Source: Pseudomonadota bacterium (GTDB taxonomy: Bacteria > Pseudomonadota > Alphaproteobacteria > Rhizobiales > Methyloligellaceae). From it: a stretch of DNA of 5,165 bases. The position numbers and the translations under genes are program-made. The notes beneath the pieces are model-generated. The model did no database searches and was not told the origin of the DNA. It saw only the letters and a list, made by a program, of their open reading frames with translations. The stretch is taken from the NCBI GenBank assembly GCA_022567275.1, contig JADFHH010000168.1:1-5165 (forward strand), written 5' to 3'. Positions 1 through 4,983 of this stretch are shown piece by piece (position 1 is the stretch's first letter; every line of letters starts with the position of its first letter).

Positions 1-461
1 CGTGTGATGTCCCGGGCAAAAATTTGTTCGGCGAGGCTGTTGATGATTTCGATGCCGGTGAGATCGCCCTTGTGCACCGTGCGGTCGAAACTCTGCCCGG
101 CGAACGCTTTTTGGTGCAGCGTGCCGTCCGGGTTGCGGTCGAAGAAACACCCCATTTCGTTTTCAAGCTCATGGATGCATTTCACGGCGCCTGTAACCAG
201 CGCCCAGGCCAGCTCCTGATCGGGCAGCCATTTGCCCCCCGTTATGGTGTCCATGAAATGGCGCTCGATGGAATCGCCTTCCGCCAGCGCCACATTGTAG
301 CCGCCCTGCACCATGCGCGTGCAGCCCGATTTGCCCACCAGCCCCTTCACCGCGATGGCGATATCGAGTTTTGGATTGGCTTTTTTGGCGTGCAGCGCGG
401 CGAACAGCCCGGCGCCGCCGGAGCCGATGATGAGGATGTCGGTCCTGAGTGTTTCCAGCAT
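1..461 (-). CDS. Complex II-like flavoprotein subunit (SdhA/FrdA family), 3' part beyond window
   Basis: Flavin-binding catalytic subunit of a succinate dehydrogenase/fumarate reductase-type enzyme. Only the first 153 codons are present; family members run to about 550-600 residues, so most of the substrate site is off the window. Seen: an N-terminal dinucleotide-binding motif, DILIIGSGGAG (residues 8-18, GxGxxG at 13-18), the flavin loop GCTRMVQGGYNVAL (46-59), and a segment around 120-143 (FAGQSFDRT, then GDLTG) that matches the family's GGQ...RT...D.TG region. Cys47 stands at the position (five before the Q/E of Q/E-GG) where E. coli SdhA/FrdA carry the FAD-linking histidine, so FAD is probably bound non-covalently, as in the related L-aspartate oxidase. 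The ATG directly follows the TAG of the preceding anchor gene and has a GAAGG ribosome site (470-474) eight bases upstream. NadB is the main alternative, but the linked iron-sulfur and anchor genes argue against it. Confidence 0.88.
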   Translation of the reverse strand, partial: MLETLRTDILIIGSGGAGLFAALHAKKANPKLDIAIAVKGLVGKSGCTRMVQGGYNVALAEGDSIERHFMDTITGGKWLPDQELAWALVTGAVKCIHELENEMGCFFDRNPDGTLHQKAFAGQSFDRTVHKGDLTGIEIINSLAEQIFARDIT

Positions 462-815
462 CTAGAATGCCTTCATCAAAAACAATATGCCAACGCCTGC
501 TCCGAAGGCGAAGGCGCATGAGATCCACACGCCTTGCGCTCGGGTGAGGCCGAAAAACTCAATCCCCAGCACCCGCAGACCGCCTGCGAAATGGACGCCG
601 AGCGCCGCCACCAGAAGCGCTTCGGACACCTTCACCAGGGGCTGGCTGGACCAGATCATAAAATCGGCAAAACTCTCAGCCTCCAAAGCCAGTCCGAGGG
701 AGAGGAAATGCAGCGGCAGGAATATGGCCAGCGCCAGTCCGGACAGCCGGTGTATGAGCGCGGCGGCGAAACCGGCATGGAAACGGCTGGCGCGTGTGAA
801 ATCACTGGCGCTCAT
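462..815 (-). CDS. SdhC-like heme-b membrane anchor subunit of the complex II-like enzyme
   Basis: 117-residue integral membrane protein expected to hold the flavoprotein/iron-sulfur pair to the cytoplasmic membrane and help form the quinone and heme b sites. Seen: three hydrophobic segments (about 18-42, 62-84, 95-116), the SdhC-type signature HRLSG at 22-26 (Arg23 aligns with the quinone-site Arg31 of E. coli SdhC), and HFAGGLRVLGIEF at 75-87, matching the HxxxGIRHxxxDF signature of E. coli SdhC. His75 is therefore the likely heme b ligand (SdhC His84). The length is normal for the family. The start was chosen because ATG (815-813) overlaps the stop of the preceding gene as ATGA. The open frame continues upstream, but that part overlaps the other anchor gene and is shadow. 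No strong Shine-Dalgarno is seen, which fits translational coupling. Confidence 0.85.
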   Translation of the reverse strand: MSASDFTRASRFHAGFAAALIHRLSGLALAIFLPLHFLSLGLALEAESFADFMIWSSQPLVKVSEALLVAALGVHFAGGLRVLGIEFFGLTRAQGVWISCAFAFGAGVGILFLMKAF

Positions 816-1141
816 GCCCACACCACCGCGTAAATGGCGCGTGCGCCCAGGCCCCACAGGATGAGGGTGAATGTATGGCCGATGCTCATCGCGGCGACGC
901 GCCCGAGCGGTGTCCATTCGCGCAGGATGGTTTGCACGCCGATACCGGCATGGATCGCGGCGGCCAGCACGAACAGGCCGTAAAACGCGCCCCACATGAG
1001 GCTGCCTTGGGTGCGCGACAAAATCTCCGCCGCGCTCAACCCGCCTTGCACCGCCATAATGATGACGATCAAGTGAGTGATGACCAGCGGCGCCATGAGC
1101 ATGGCGGTGCCGCGTTGCAGCAGATAGGAGAGCGGGGTCAT
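812..1141 (-). CDS. SdhD-like membrane anchor subunit of the complex II-like enzyme
   Basis: 109-residue hydrophobic protein with three predicted membrane helices (about 13-32, 48-70, 85-107). It begins with an SdhC/D-like QRGTAMLMAPLVITHL segment. The second helix ends in HAGIGVQTILREW (64-76), which lines up by eye with HAWIGMWQVLTDY of E. coli SdhD. His64 is thus the likely second axial heme b ligand, opposite His75 of the other anchor, and Trp76 stands where E. coli has the quinone-site Tyr83. The start ATG overlaps the iron-sulfur gene's stop as ATGA (1141-1138), with a good AAGGGGAG ribosome site (1150-1157) eight bases upstream. It overlaps the next anchor gene by another ATGA. Assignment as D rather than C rests only on this motif comparison. 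Confidence 0.8.
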   Translation of the reverse strand: MTPLSYLLQRGTAMLMAPLVITHLIVIIMAVQGGLSAAEILSRTQGSLMWGAFYGLFVLAAAIHAGIGVQTILREWTPLGRVAAMSIGHTFTLILWGLGARAIYAVVWA

Positions 1142-1869
1142 GGCGAAAGCTCCCCTTTGAGCGTGGCCTTCAGGGTCGCGCGCTTCAGCCCGGCGATGGA
1201 GAAAGTCGGGTTGAGGCCAACCGGGCAATGTTCCGCACAGGACTGGTGGGTGTGACAGTTGTGGCAGCCGCTGGATTGCGACACGGCGCGCAAAATACCC
1301 GTCCGGTCGCCGTCGCGCACATCGTTCCAGGCGGCCCAGGCGCGATTCAGGGCGGCGGGGCCGAGATAATCCTCGCGCCAGGACACCACATCGCAGGCCG
1401 CATGGCAGACGCCGCAACCGATGCATTCGATGGCCGCACTGGCTGCCGCGCGCTCTGGAGCGTCCGGCCGCACTTCAGCCATCTCATCGCGTGGCCCATC
1501 GCCTGGAACAAAGCGCCCGCGCGCCGCGTGCCACTTGTCGAAGAACGGCGTCATGTCGGTGACCAGATCGCGGATGACGGGCAAGTTTCGCAACGGCGCG
1601 ATGGTCAATTTTCCACCGCTGGCGACACGGCTCACATGGGTGCGGCAGGTCCAGCGCGGGCGGCCATTCACGGTCATGGCGCAGGAGCCGCACACACCCA
1701 CCCGGCAGGCGAAACGGTAGGCGAGCGCGGCGTCGAGATGACGCTGAATATAGGTCACCACATCGAGCACGGTCTGGTTTTCACGCGCCGGCACTTCGAA
1801 GGATTGATACTGACCCGCCTCGCGCCCGCGCCAGATGGAGGCCTTCAACATGGCTGCAGGAGAGGTCAT
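1138..1869 (-). CDS. Complex II-like iron-sulfur subunit (SdhB/FrdB family)
   Basis: Electron-transfer subunit linking the flavin to the membrane quinone. At 243 residues it is almost the length of E. coli FrdB, and all cluster ligands are in place: [2Fe-2S] Cys55, 60, 63 and 75 in the ferredoxin-like N-domain (FACRVGVCGSC, then WTCRT); [4Fe-4S] Cys149, 152, 155 with Cys215; [3Fe-4S] Cys159, 205, 211 (CIGCGVCHAAC at 149-159, CHTHQSCAEHCPVGLNP at 205-221). The spacings match FrdB nearly residue for residue, so the subunit looks functional. An extra Cys202 lies just before the third group. The ATG overlaps the regulator's stop as ATGA and has a strong ribosome site at 1873-1882. A longer open frame upstream, to 1956, overlaps the regulator and lacks family resemblance. 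Family membership is secure; succinate dehydrogenase versus fumarate reductase direction cannot be read from this subunit. Confidence 0.93.
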   Translation of the reverse strand: MTSPAAMLKASIWRGREAGQYQSFEVPARENQTVLDVVTYIQRHLDAALAYRFACRVGVCGSCAMTVNGRPRWTCRTHVSRVASGGKLTIAPLRNLPVIRDLVTDMTPFFDKWHAARGRFVPGDGPRDEMAEVRPDAPERAAASAAIECIGCGVCHAACDVVSWREDYLGPAALNRAWAAWNDVRDGDRTGILRAVSQSSGCHNCHTHQSCAEHCPVGLNPTFSIAGLKRATLKATLKGELSP

Positions 1870-2642
1870 GCGCCCTCCTCCCTGGTATCGGAAAGCGTGA
1901 TGTCGAGCTTCACCACATCGCCGCGATAGTTGACGATGCCCACATAAATGACGCACCCGGCCAAATCCCGGACCACCCGGCGCAGGATACCGATGGGCGA
2001 GCCGATGGGAACGCCAAGCCCGTCCGCCACCAATCTGTCGGCGGCGCCGATGGTGAGCGTCTGGCGAATGCTGGCGATCTCCACGCCGGGCAGGCGCTCG
2101 ATGAGAAGAATGATCATTTCGCTATCGAAGCGTTTTGGCGCACGGGCATAGAGCCGCGTGTCGAGATGCATATCCACCACCGCATAGGCGCGCTCGCCGC
2201 GCCCATGCAGGCGCCGCATATGCCGGTAGGAAGGGGCAGGCTCGCCGTCGCCGGGTTCCAGATGCGGCGCGCTCTCGCCGGCATCGGCCTCGATGATCCG
2301 CGACCAGGCGCCCTCCAGCGCATGGATGAGTTCATCGCGGCTGGTTGCAATGTTGACCCACTCAGTCCCGGCACTCTCGGTCACAAAGGTGCCGCGCCCG
2401 CGCCCGCGCCAGATCATGGCTTCCGATTCCAGCAAGCTTAGCGCCTGGCGCAACGTCACCCGCGCGACGTGAAACTCGCGCTCCAGTTCATCCAATGTCG
2501 GCAGCTGGTCGCCCGCCGCCCATGTGCCCGAACGGATGCGCTGACGCAGCACATTGGCGACTTGCGCATAGAGCGTGCCGTGCTTCTCTGAAAAAGCCGG
2601 GCGCTCCCCGGTACGGGTCTTTGTTATTGCATCGAGTGACAT
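1866..2642 (-). CDS. GntR-family transcriptional regulator, HutC-type with UTRA domain
   Basis: DNA-binding repressor or activator, first gene of the complex II-like operon. Residue numbers count from the upstream GTG. Residues about 25-91 form a GntR winged helix-turn-helix: LPTLDELEREFHVARVTLRQ is the recognition helix region, followed by a basic wing ending GRGRGTFV. Residues about 95-255 resemble a UTRA/HutC effector domain (YRHMRRL, the AYAVVDMHLD strand, then ILRRVVRD). Such domains bind small acids, sugars or cofactors; the ligand here is unknown. I start at ATG 2642, but a GTG two codons upstream (2648) is equally possible and neither has a good ribosome site. The product is about 258-260 residues, normal for the family. 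A palindrome over its own promoter (2676-2691) suggests autoregulation together with the downstream enzyme genes. Confidence 0.92.
   Translation of the reverse strand: MSLDAITKTRTGERPAFSEKHGTLYAQVANVLRQRIRSGTWAAGDQLPTLDELEREFHVARVTLRQALSLLESEAMIWRGRGRGTFVTESAGTEWVNIATSRDELIHALEGAWSRIIEADAGESAPHLEPGDGEPAPSYRHMRRLHGRGERAYAVVDMHLDTRLYARAPKRFDSEMIILLIERLPGVEIASIRQTLTIGAADRLVADGLGVPIGSPIGILRRVVRDLAGCVIYVGIVNYRGDVVKLDITLSDTREEGA
1873..1882 (-). promoter_or_regulatory. Strong ribosome binding site for the iron-sulfur subunit gene
   Basis: On the minus strand this reads GGGAGGAGGG, ending three bases before the ATG at 1869-1867. It contains two possible anti-SD matches (GGGAGG, seven bases from the ATG; AGGAGG, four bases). 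It lies inside the regulator's last codons and fixes the iron-sulfur start at the ATGA overlap. It may let the enzyme genes be translated more strongly than the regulator, which has no clear site of its own. Confidence 0.7.
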
Positions 2643-2675
2643 GGGCACTGGACAAGGCGTCGGAAATGTTTAAAA

Positions 2676-2691
2676 GTACTAAAAATAGTAC
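2676..2691. promoter_or_regulatory. Candidate GntR operator: 16-bp palindrome over the -10
   Basis: GTACTA-AAAA-TAGTAC is a perfect 6+4+6 inverted repeat, with two further matched pairs outside one mismatch (2673-2694). HutC-type GntR proteins usually bind short dyads with GT...AC half-sites, and this dyad starts with GT and ends with AC. It covers the predicted -10 and transcription start of the operon that begins with the GntR gene, the expected place for an autorepressor. A 6-bp dyad of this kind could occur by chance in 430 bases, so position carries much of the weight. Confidence 0.5.
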
Positions 2692-2713
2692 ATTAGTTCT
2701 TATGTGCAGGCAA
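2685..2713 (-). promoter_or_regulatory. Predicted sigma70-type promoter of the gntR-complex II operon
   Basis: Read on the minus strand: a -35-like TTGCCT (2713-2708), a 17-base spacer, and a -10-like TACTAT (2690-2685), each matching four of six consensus bases. Transcription would begin near 2678, leaving a leader of about 30-37 bases before the regulator. The spacing is ideal and the position fits, but the hexamers are moderate and no experiment supports it. Confidence 0.5.
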
Positions 2714-2723
2714 GGGGTGAAGC

Positions 2724-2747
2724 ACCCTGAATAATACAATTCAGGGT
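2724..2747. repeat. 9+9 bp inverted repeat upstream of the operon promoter
   Basis: ACCCTGAAT (2724-2732) and ATTCAGGGT (2739-2747) are perfect inverted copies around a six-base AT-rich centre. By rough reckoning this is the least chance-like dyad in the intergenic region. Its centre is about 58 bases upstream of the predicted start, a normal place for an activator site or auxiliary operator. No T-run follows on either strand, so it is not a typical intrinsic terminator. Its left arm can also pair with GGGTG at 2715-2719 (loop AAG), giving a competing short hairpin at 2715-2727. Confidence 0.5.
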
Positions 2748-2810
2748 TGTCCCGCGATGATGATCGCAAACACTGGTGAGGGATGTCACGGCCGGGTGGA
2801 AAAGAGTGAG

Positions 2811-2876
2811 GGGGATGACCGGACTGGGCCATCGCCAGGCCATCCCCGCTCTGGGCCTCTGACGTTGATGTCAGGG
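2811..2876. repeat. Two adjacent potential RNA hairpins
   Basis: The first pairs GGGGATG (2811-2817) with CATCCCC (2841-2847), and inside it CTGG (2824-2827) can pair with CCAG (2835-2838). The second pairs 2857-2863 with 2870-2876 around the core CTGAC/GTCAG, including one G-T pair, with a six-base loop. Neither is followed by a T-run. They could belong to a structured leader or small RNA, or be chance foldings of GC-rich spacer. A perfect 5+4+5 dyad at 2754-2767 lies just before them. Confidence 0.3.
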
Positions 2877-2894
2877 CGCGACTAAAGGTAGAAG

Positions 2895-2983
2895 ATATGG
2901 AATTCATCAACCTATAGTTGTATTTCCATATATGAACTTCATTAGTTAATGAATAGTCAATATGAGAGTTTATACCCGTATAA
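2895..2983. repeat. AT-rich cluster of three dyads upstream of the MoeB-like gene
   Basis: ATATGGAA (2895-2902) and TTCCATAT (2924-2931) form an 8-bp inverted pair 21 bases apart. TTCATTA-GT-TAATGAA (2938-2953) is a 16-bp palindrome. TTATAC-CC-GTATAA (2970-2983) is a 14-bp palindrome containing TATAAG, a possible -10. They sit in the most AT-rich part of the window, where the control region of the rightward genes should be, so they are candidate operators. No known regulator consensus was recognised. Confidence 0.35.
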
Positions 2984-3037
2984 GTTGCAAGGAAAAGGAA
3001 TTCCAGACTCACGCATCCTGGCTGCGAACATAAGTGC

Positions 3038-3076
3038 ATGACTTTTATGGCTCCGGACCCTAAAAGTTTGCCATGA
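3038..3076 (+). CDS. Possible 12-residue leader peptide overlapping the MoeB-like start
   Basis: A tiny open frame (MTFMAPDPKSLP) starts at ATG 3038, with an in-frame ATG at 3047, and ends with a TGA that shares bases with the next gene's start (ATGA, 3073-3076). The MoeB-like gene has no ribosome site in the 12 bases before its ATG, so coupling through this reading frame would give it a way to start. An inverted repeat, ACTTTTA (3041-3047) and TAAAAGT (3061-3067), lies within it. The leader has only a weak ribosome site itself and may be chance. Confidence 0.22.
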   Translation: MTFMAPDPKSLP

Positions 3077-3906
3077 CACTGACAAGCGAAGAAATCGACC
3101 GCTACAAGCGCCATCTGGTGCTGCATGAGCTTGGCGGCCAGGGCCAGCAGAAGCTGAAAGACTCGCAAGTGCTGGTCATCGGCGCGGGCGGGCTAGGCTC
3201 GCCGCTGCTCATCTATCTGGCGGCGGCCGGCGTTGGCACGCTCGGCATCATCGACGATGATCATGTGAGCCTGGATAATTTGCAGCGCCAGATCATCCAT
3301 GACACGGACCATGTGGGCGCACTGAAAACGACAAGCGCGGGCGAGACCATCGCCCGGCTGAACCCGCATGTAAAAACACAGCTTCATTCGGAACGGCTCA
3401 CGGCTCAGAACGCGCTGGAGGTAATTTCGCACTATGACATCGTCGCCGACGGGTCGGATAATTTCGCCACGCGCTATCTCGTCAACGACGCCTGTTATCT
3501 GGCAAAACGCCCGCTGGTGTATGCGGCGGTGGGTCCGTTCGAGGGCTATCTCACCACCTTCCGCGCCTTCGACAAGGCACCGGATGGCAAACCTTATCCC
3601 AATTATCGCTGCATCTTCCCCGAAGCACCGCCACCCGGCACCGTCGCCAACTGCTCCGAAGTTGGCATCCTCGGCGCGGTGGCCGGCGTGCTCGGCACCT
3701 TGCAGGCGGTTGAAGTGCTCAAGGAGATCACCGGCATTGGCGACTCGCTTGCCGGACGGCTGTTGATCTATGATGCCCGCGCCTGCCGCTTCGAACTTAT
3801 CAATGTGGCCTGGGACCCGGCCAATCCGCTCACCGGCGAAAACCCCACCATCACCGATTTATCCATTCACGCAAAACAACCGGCCGCAGAGACGTGCGGC
3901 ACATAA
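3073..3906 (+). CDS. moeB: MoeB/ThiF/HesA-family E1-like adenylyltransferase without zinc cysteines
   Basis: E1-like enzyme that adenylates the C-terminal glycine of a small sulfur-carrier protein (MoaD in molybdopterin synthesis for true MoeB). Seen over 277 residues: ATP-binding GAGGLGS (37-43), IIDDDHVSLDNLQRQ (59-73) with the Asp, Asn and Arg used around ATP, Lys85, DGSDN (126-130), and Cys194 in NCSEVGILG, the usual catalytic-cysteine region. E. coli MoeB's zinc ligands are mostly gone: PCYRC is PNYRC here (only Cys180 remains) and the C-terminal CxxC is absent. From memory, many alphaproteobacterial MoeB-like proteins share this. No rhodanese domain and no carrier gene is visible. The start is fixed by an in-frame TAA at 3061. 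It lies 12 bases before the oxidase gene, likely cotranscribed. Whether it serves molybdopterin, thiamine or another pathway is unknown. Confidence 0.85.
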   Translation: MTLTSEEIDRYKRHLVLHELGGQGQQKLKDSQVLVIGAGGLGSPLLIYLAAAGVGTLGIIDDDHVSLDNLQRQIIHDTDHVGALKTTSAGETIARLNPHVKTQLHSERLTAQNALEVISHYDIVADGSDNFATRYLVNDACYLAKRPLVYAAVGPFEGYLTTFRAFDKAPDGKPYPNYRCIFPEAPPPGTVANCSEVGILGAVAGVLGTLQAVEVLKEITGIGDSLAGRLLIYDARACRFELINVAWDPANPLTGENPTITDLSIHAKQPAAETCGT

Positions 3907-3918
3907 GCGACCCCCCCA

Positions 3919-4983
3919 ATGGCAAAAAAAACCTCCTTCGAAGTGCTGCATGAATTCGTCGAACCGGCGCGCAACAATGTGACGCCTGAGACCTGGGACT
4001 ATCTGATGGGCGGGGCGGAAACCGAAACGTCTCTCAACCGCAACCGCATGGCCATCGACGCGCTGGCGCTGCGCCCGCGCGTGCTGCGCGACGTTGAACA
4101 TGCCAGTGCTTCGGCCAAATTCCTCGGCCATGACTGGCGCCTGCCGGTGTTTCTCGCCCCCATCGGCTCGCTGCAGGACATTACGAAACAGGCGGGCGTG
4201 GACCCGGCCTGCGCGGCCGCCCAGTTCGGCATCGCCCATATGCTGAGCTCAGCCTGCGCACCGGGGCTGGAGGCGGTCGCTGCGGCGGCTGGAGATCACC
4301 CGAGAATTTTCCAGATTTATGTGCGCGGCGATGCCGGCTGGGTCGATGAACTGGTGGCGCGCGCCATCGGCCACGGCTACGCGGCCATCTGCTTTACCGT
4401 CGATCTCGACATAATAGGGCGGCGTGAACGCGACATGGTCAAACGTTACAAACCCACCGCGCGCCGCGCCGTCACCGGCGAGGTGCATCAGACGCGCTTT
4501 GCCTGGGCCGACATCGAACGCATTCGCGCTAACATCGATGTGCCCCTGATACTGAAAGGCATCGCCACGCCGGAGGATGCGTTGCGCGCCGCCGATCTGG
4601 GTGTCGATGTCATCTATATTTCAAATCATGGCGGGCGACAGCTCGACCATGCGCAAGGCTCGACGGACGTGTTGCCGGAAATTGCCGCTGCGCTGGCCGG
4701 GCGCACGGAAATCTTTGTCGATGGCGGATATATGCGCGGCAGCGATATCGTCAAGGCAATCGCTCTGGGCGCAAATGCGGTGGGGCTGGGCCGGCTTCAG
4801 GGACTGGCGGCGGCGGCGGGCGGGCTGGCCGGATCCTCGACCGCGGGTGTGACGCTTCGCTGCTCCACGGCTTCGGTCGGATTGCCCGGCAAAGAGGCGA
4901 CCAGGGTCTTCGCCTTGTGGGTGGCCCTCCCTTCCTCGTCCGCGGCATCCGCCGCGATTCCGCGGAGACTGATCGCGAGATAG
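3919..4983 (+). CDS. FMN-dependent alpha-hydroxy-acid oxidase/dehydrogenase, native C-terminus lost at 4831
   Basis: Flavoprotein that oxidises an L-2-hydroxy acid to the 2-keto acid (glycolate oxidase/lactate/mandelate dehydrogenase family). Seen: Tyr28 of WDYLMGGAETETSLNRNR, LRPRVL (51-56), APIGS (80-84), FQIYV (131-135), FTVDLDIIGRRERD (159-172), ILKGI with Lys213, and the catalytic SNHGGRQLD (235-243) with His237 and Arg240. FMN-phosphate segments DGGYMRGSD (268-276) and GLGRLQG (289-295) follow. Compared with spinach glycolate oxidase, all the main active-site residues are found. After about Gly305 the resemblance stops and 49 unrelated residues run to a TAG. The switch is at GGATCC (4831-4836), where homologues continue with a last helical segment and reach about 350-380 residues. 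The start lacks a ribosome site and is flanked by C7 and A8 runs. The substrate is unknown. The native part ends near 4833; the tail is probably artefactual. Confidence 0.87.
   Translation: MAKKTSFEVLHEFVEPARNNVTPETWDYLMGGAETETSLNRNRMAIDALALRPRVLRDVEHASASAKFLGHDWRLPVFLAPIGSLQDITKQAGVDPACAAAQFGIAHMLSSACAPGLEAVAAAAGDHPRIFQIYVRGDAGWVDELVARAIGHGYAAICFTVDLDIIGRRERDMVKRYKPTARRAVTGEVHQTRFAWADIERIRANIDVPLILKGIATPEDALRAADLGVDVIYISNHGGRQLDHAQGSTDVLPEIAAALAGRTEIFVDGGYMRGSDIVKAIALGANAVGLGRLQGLAAAAGGLAGSSTAGVTLRCSTASVGLPGKEATRVFALWVALPSSSAASAAIPRRLIAR
4831..4836. other. Probable chimeric junction at a GGATCC site
   Basis: Left of this BamHI/Sau3AI-type site the plus strand encodes a normal FMN-enzyme sequence. 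Right of it that resemblance ends, and the minus strand carries the beginning of an unrelated membrane protein whose own reading frame turns low-complexity (PASPPAAAASP) once it crosses leftward. Two genes thus break at the same base pair. Word composition also changes, with TCG/CGA-rich DNA to the right. A Sau3AI/BamHI ligation chimera or misassembly fits best; genuine recombination is possible. Confidence 0.65.

Larger units (their letters stand above)
2643..3072. other. Divergent intergenic region, about 430 bases, dyad-rich
   Basis: No convincing protein gene was found between the regulator and the MoeB-like gene. Positions 2643-2750 hold the minus promoter, operator and 9-bp inverted repeat. 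Positions 2750-2880 are GC-rich and hairpin-prone. Positions 2881-3000 are clearly AT-rich and carry further palindromes. A rightward promoter for the MoeB-like gene must lie here, but I see no good -35/-10 pair. TATAAG at 2979-2984 is the best -10-like hexamer and overlaps a palindrome. A 42-codon open frame at 2757-2885 and a long minus-strand open frame across the region look non-coding. Confidence 0.7.

Noticed and set aside
24..521. 165-codon plus-strand open frame
   Set aside because: Shadow of the flavoprotein and anchor genes, whose minus-strand frames show clear FAD and membrane motifs.
1228..1929. 233-codon plus-strand open frame
   Set aside because: Antisense to the iron-sulfur subunit, which has all cluster cysteines on the minus strand.
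2724..2747. Inverted repeat as an intrinsic terminator
   Set aside because: No T-run follows the stem on either strand and no convergent gene ends nearby.
2757..2885. 42-codon plus-strand open frame with a weak AGGG upstream
   Set aside because: Unremarkable codon usage, no recognisable features, and it coincides with hairpin-forming sequence; most likely chance.
2691..2947. Direct repeat CATTAGTT at 2691-2698 and 2940-2947
   Set aside because: A repeated 8-mer is expected about once by chance in an AT-rich spacer of this size.
2488..3168. 226-codon minus-strand open frame across the intergenic region
   Set aside because: It overlaps both the regulator and the MoeB-like gene, has no family resemblance, and its composition looks like translated spacer and antisense.
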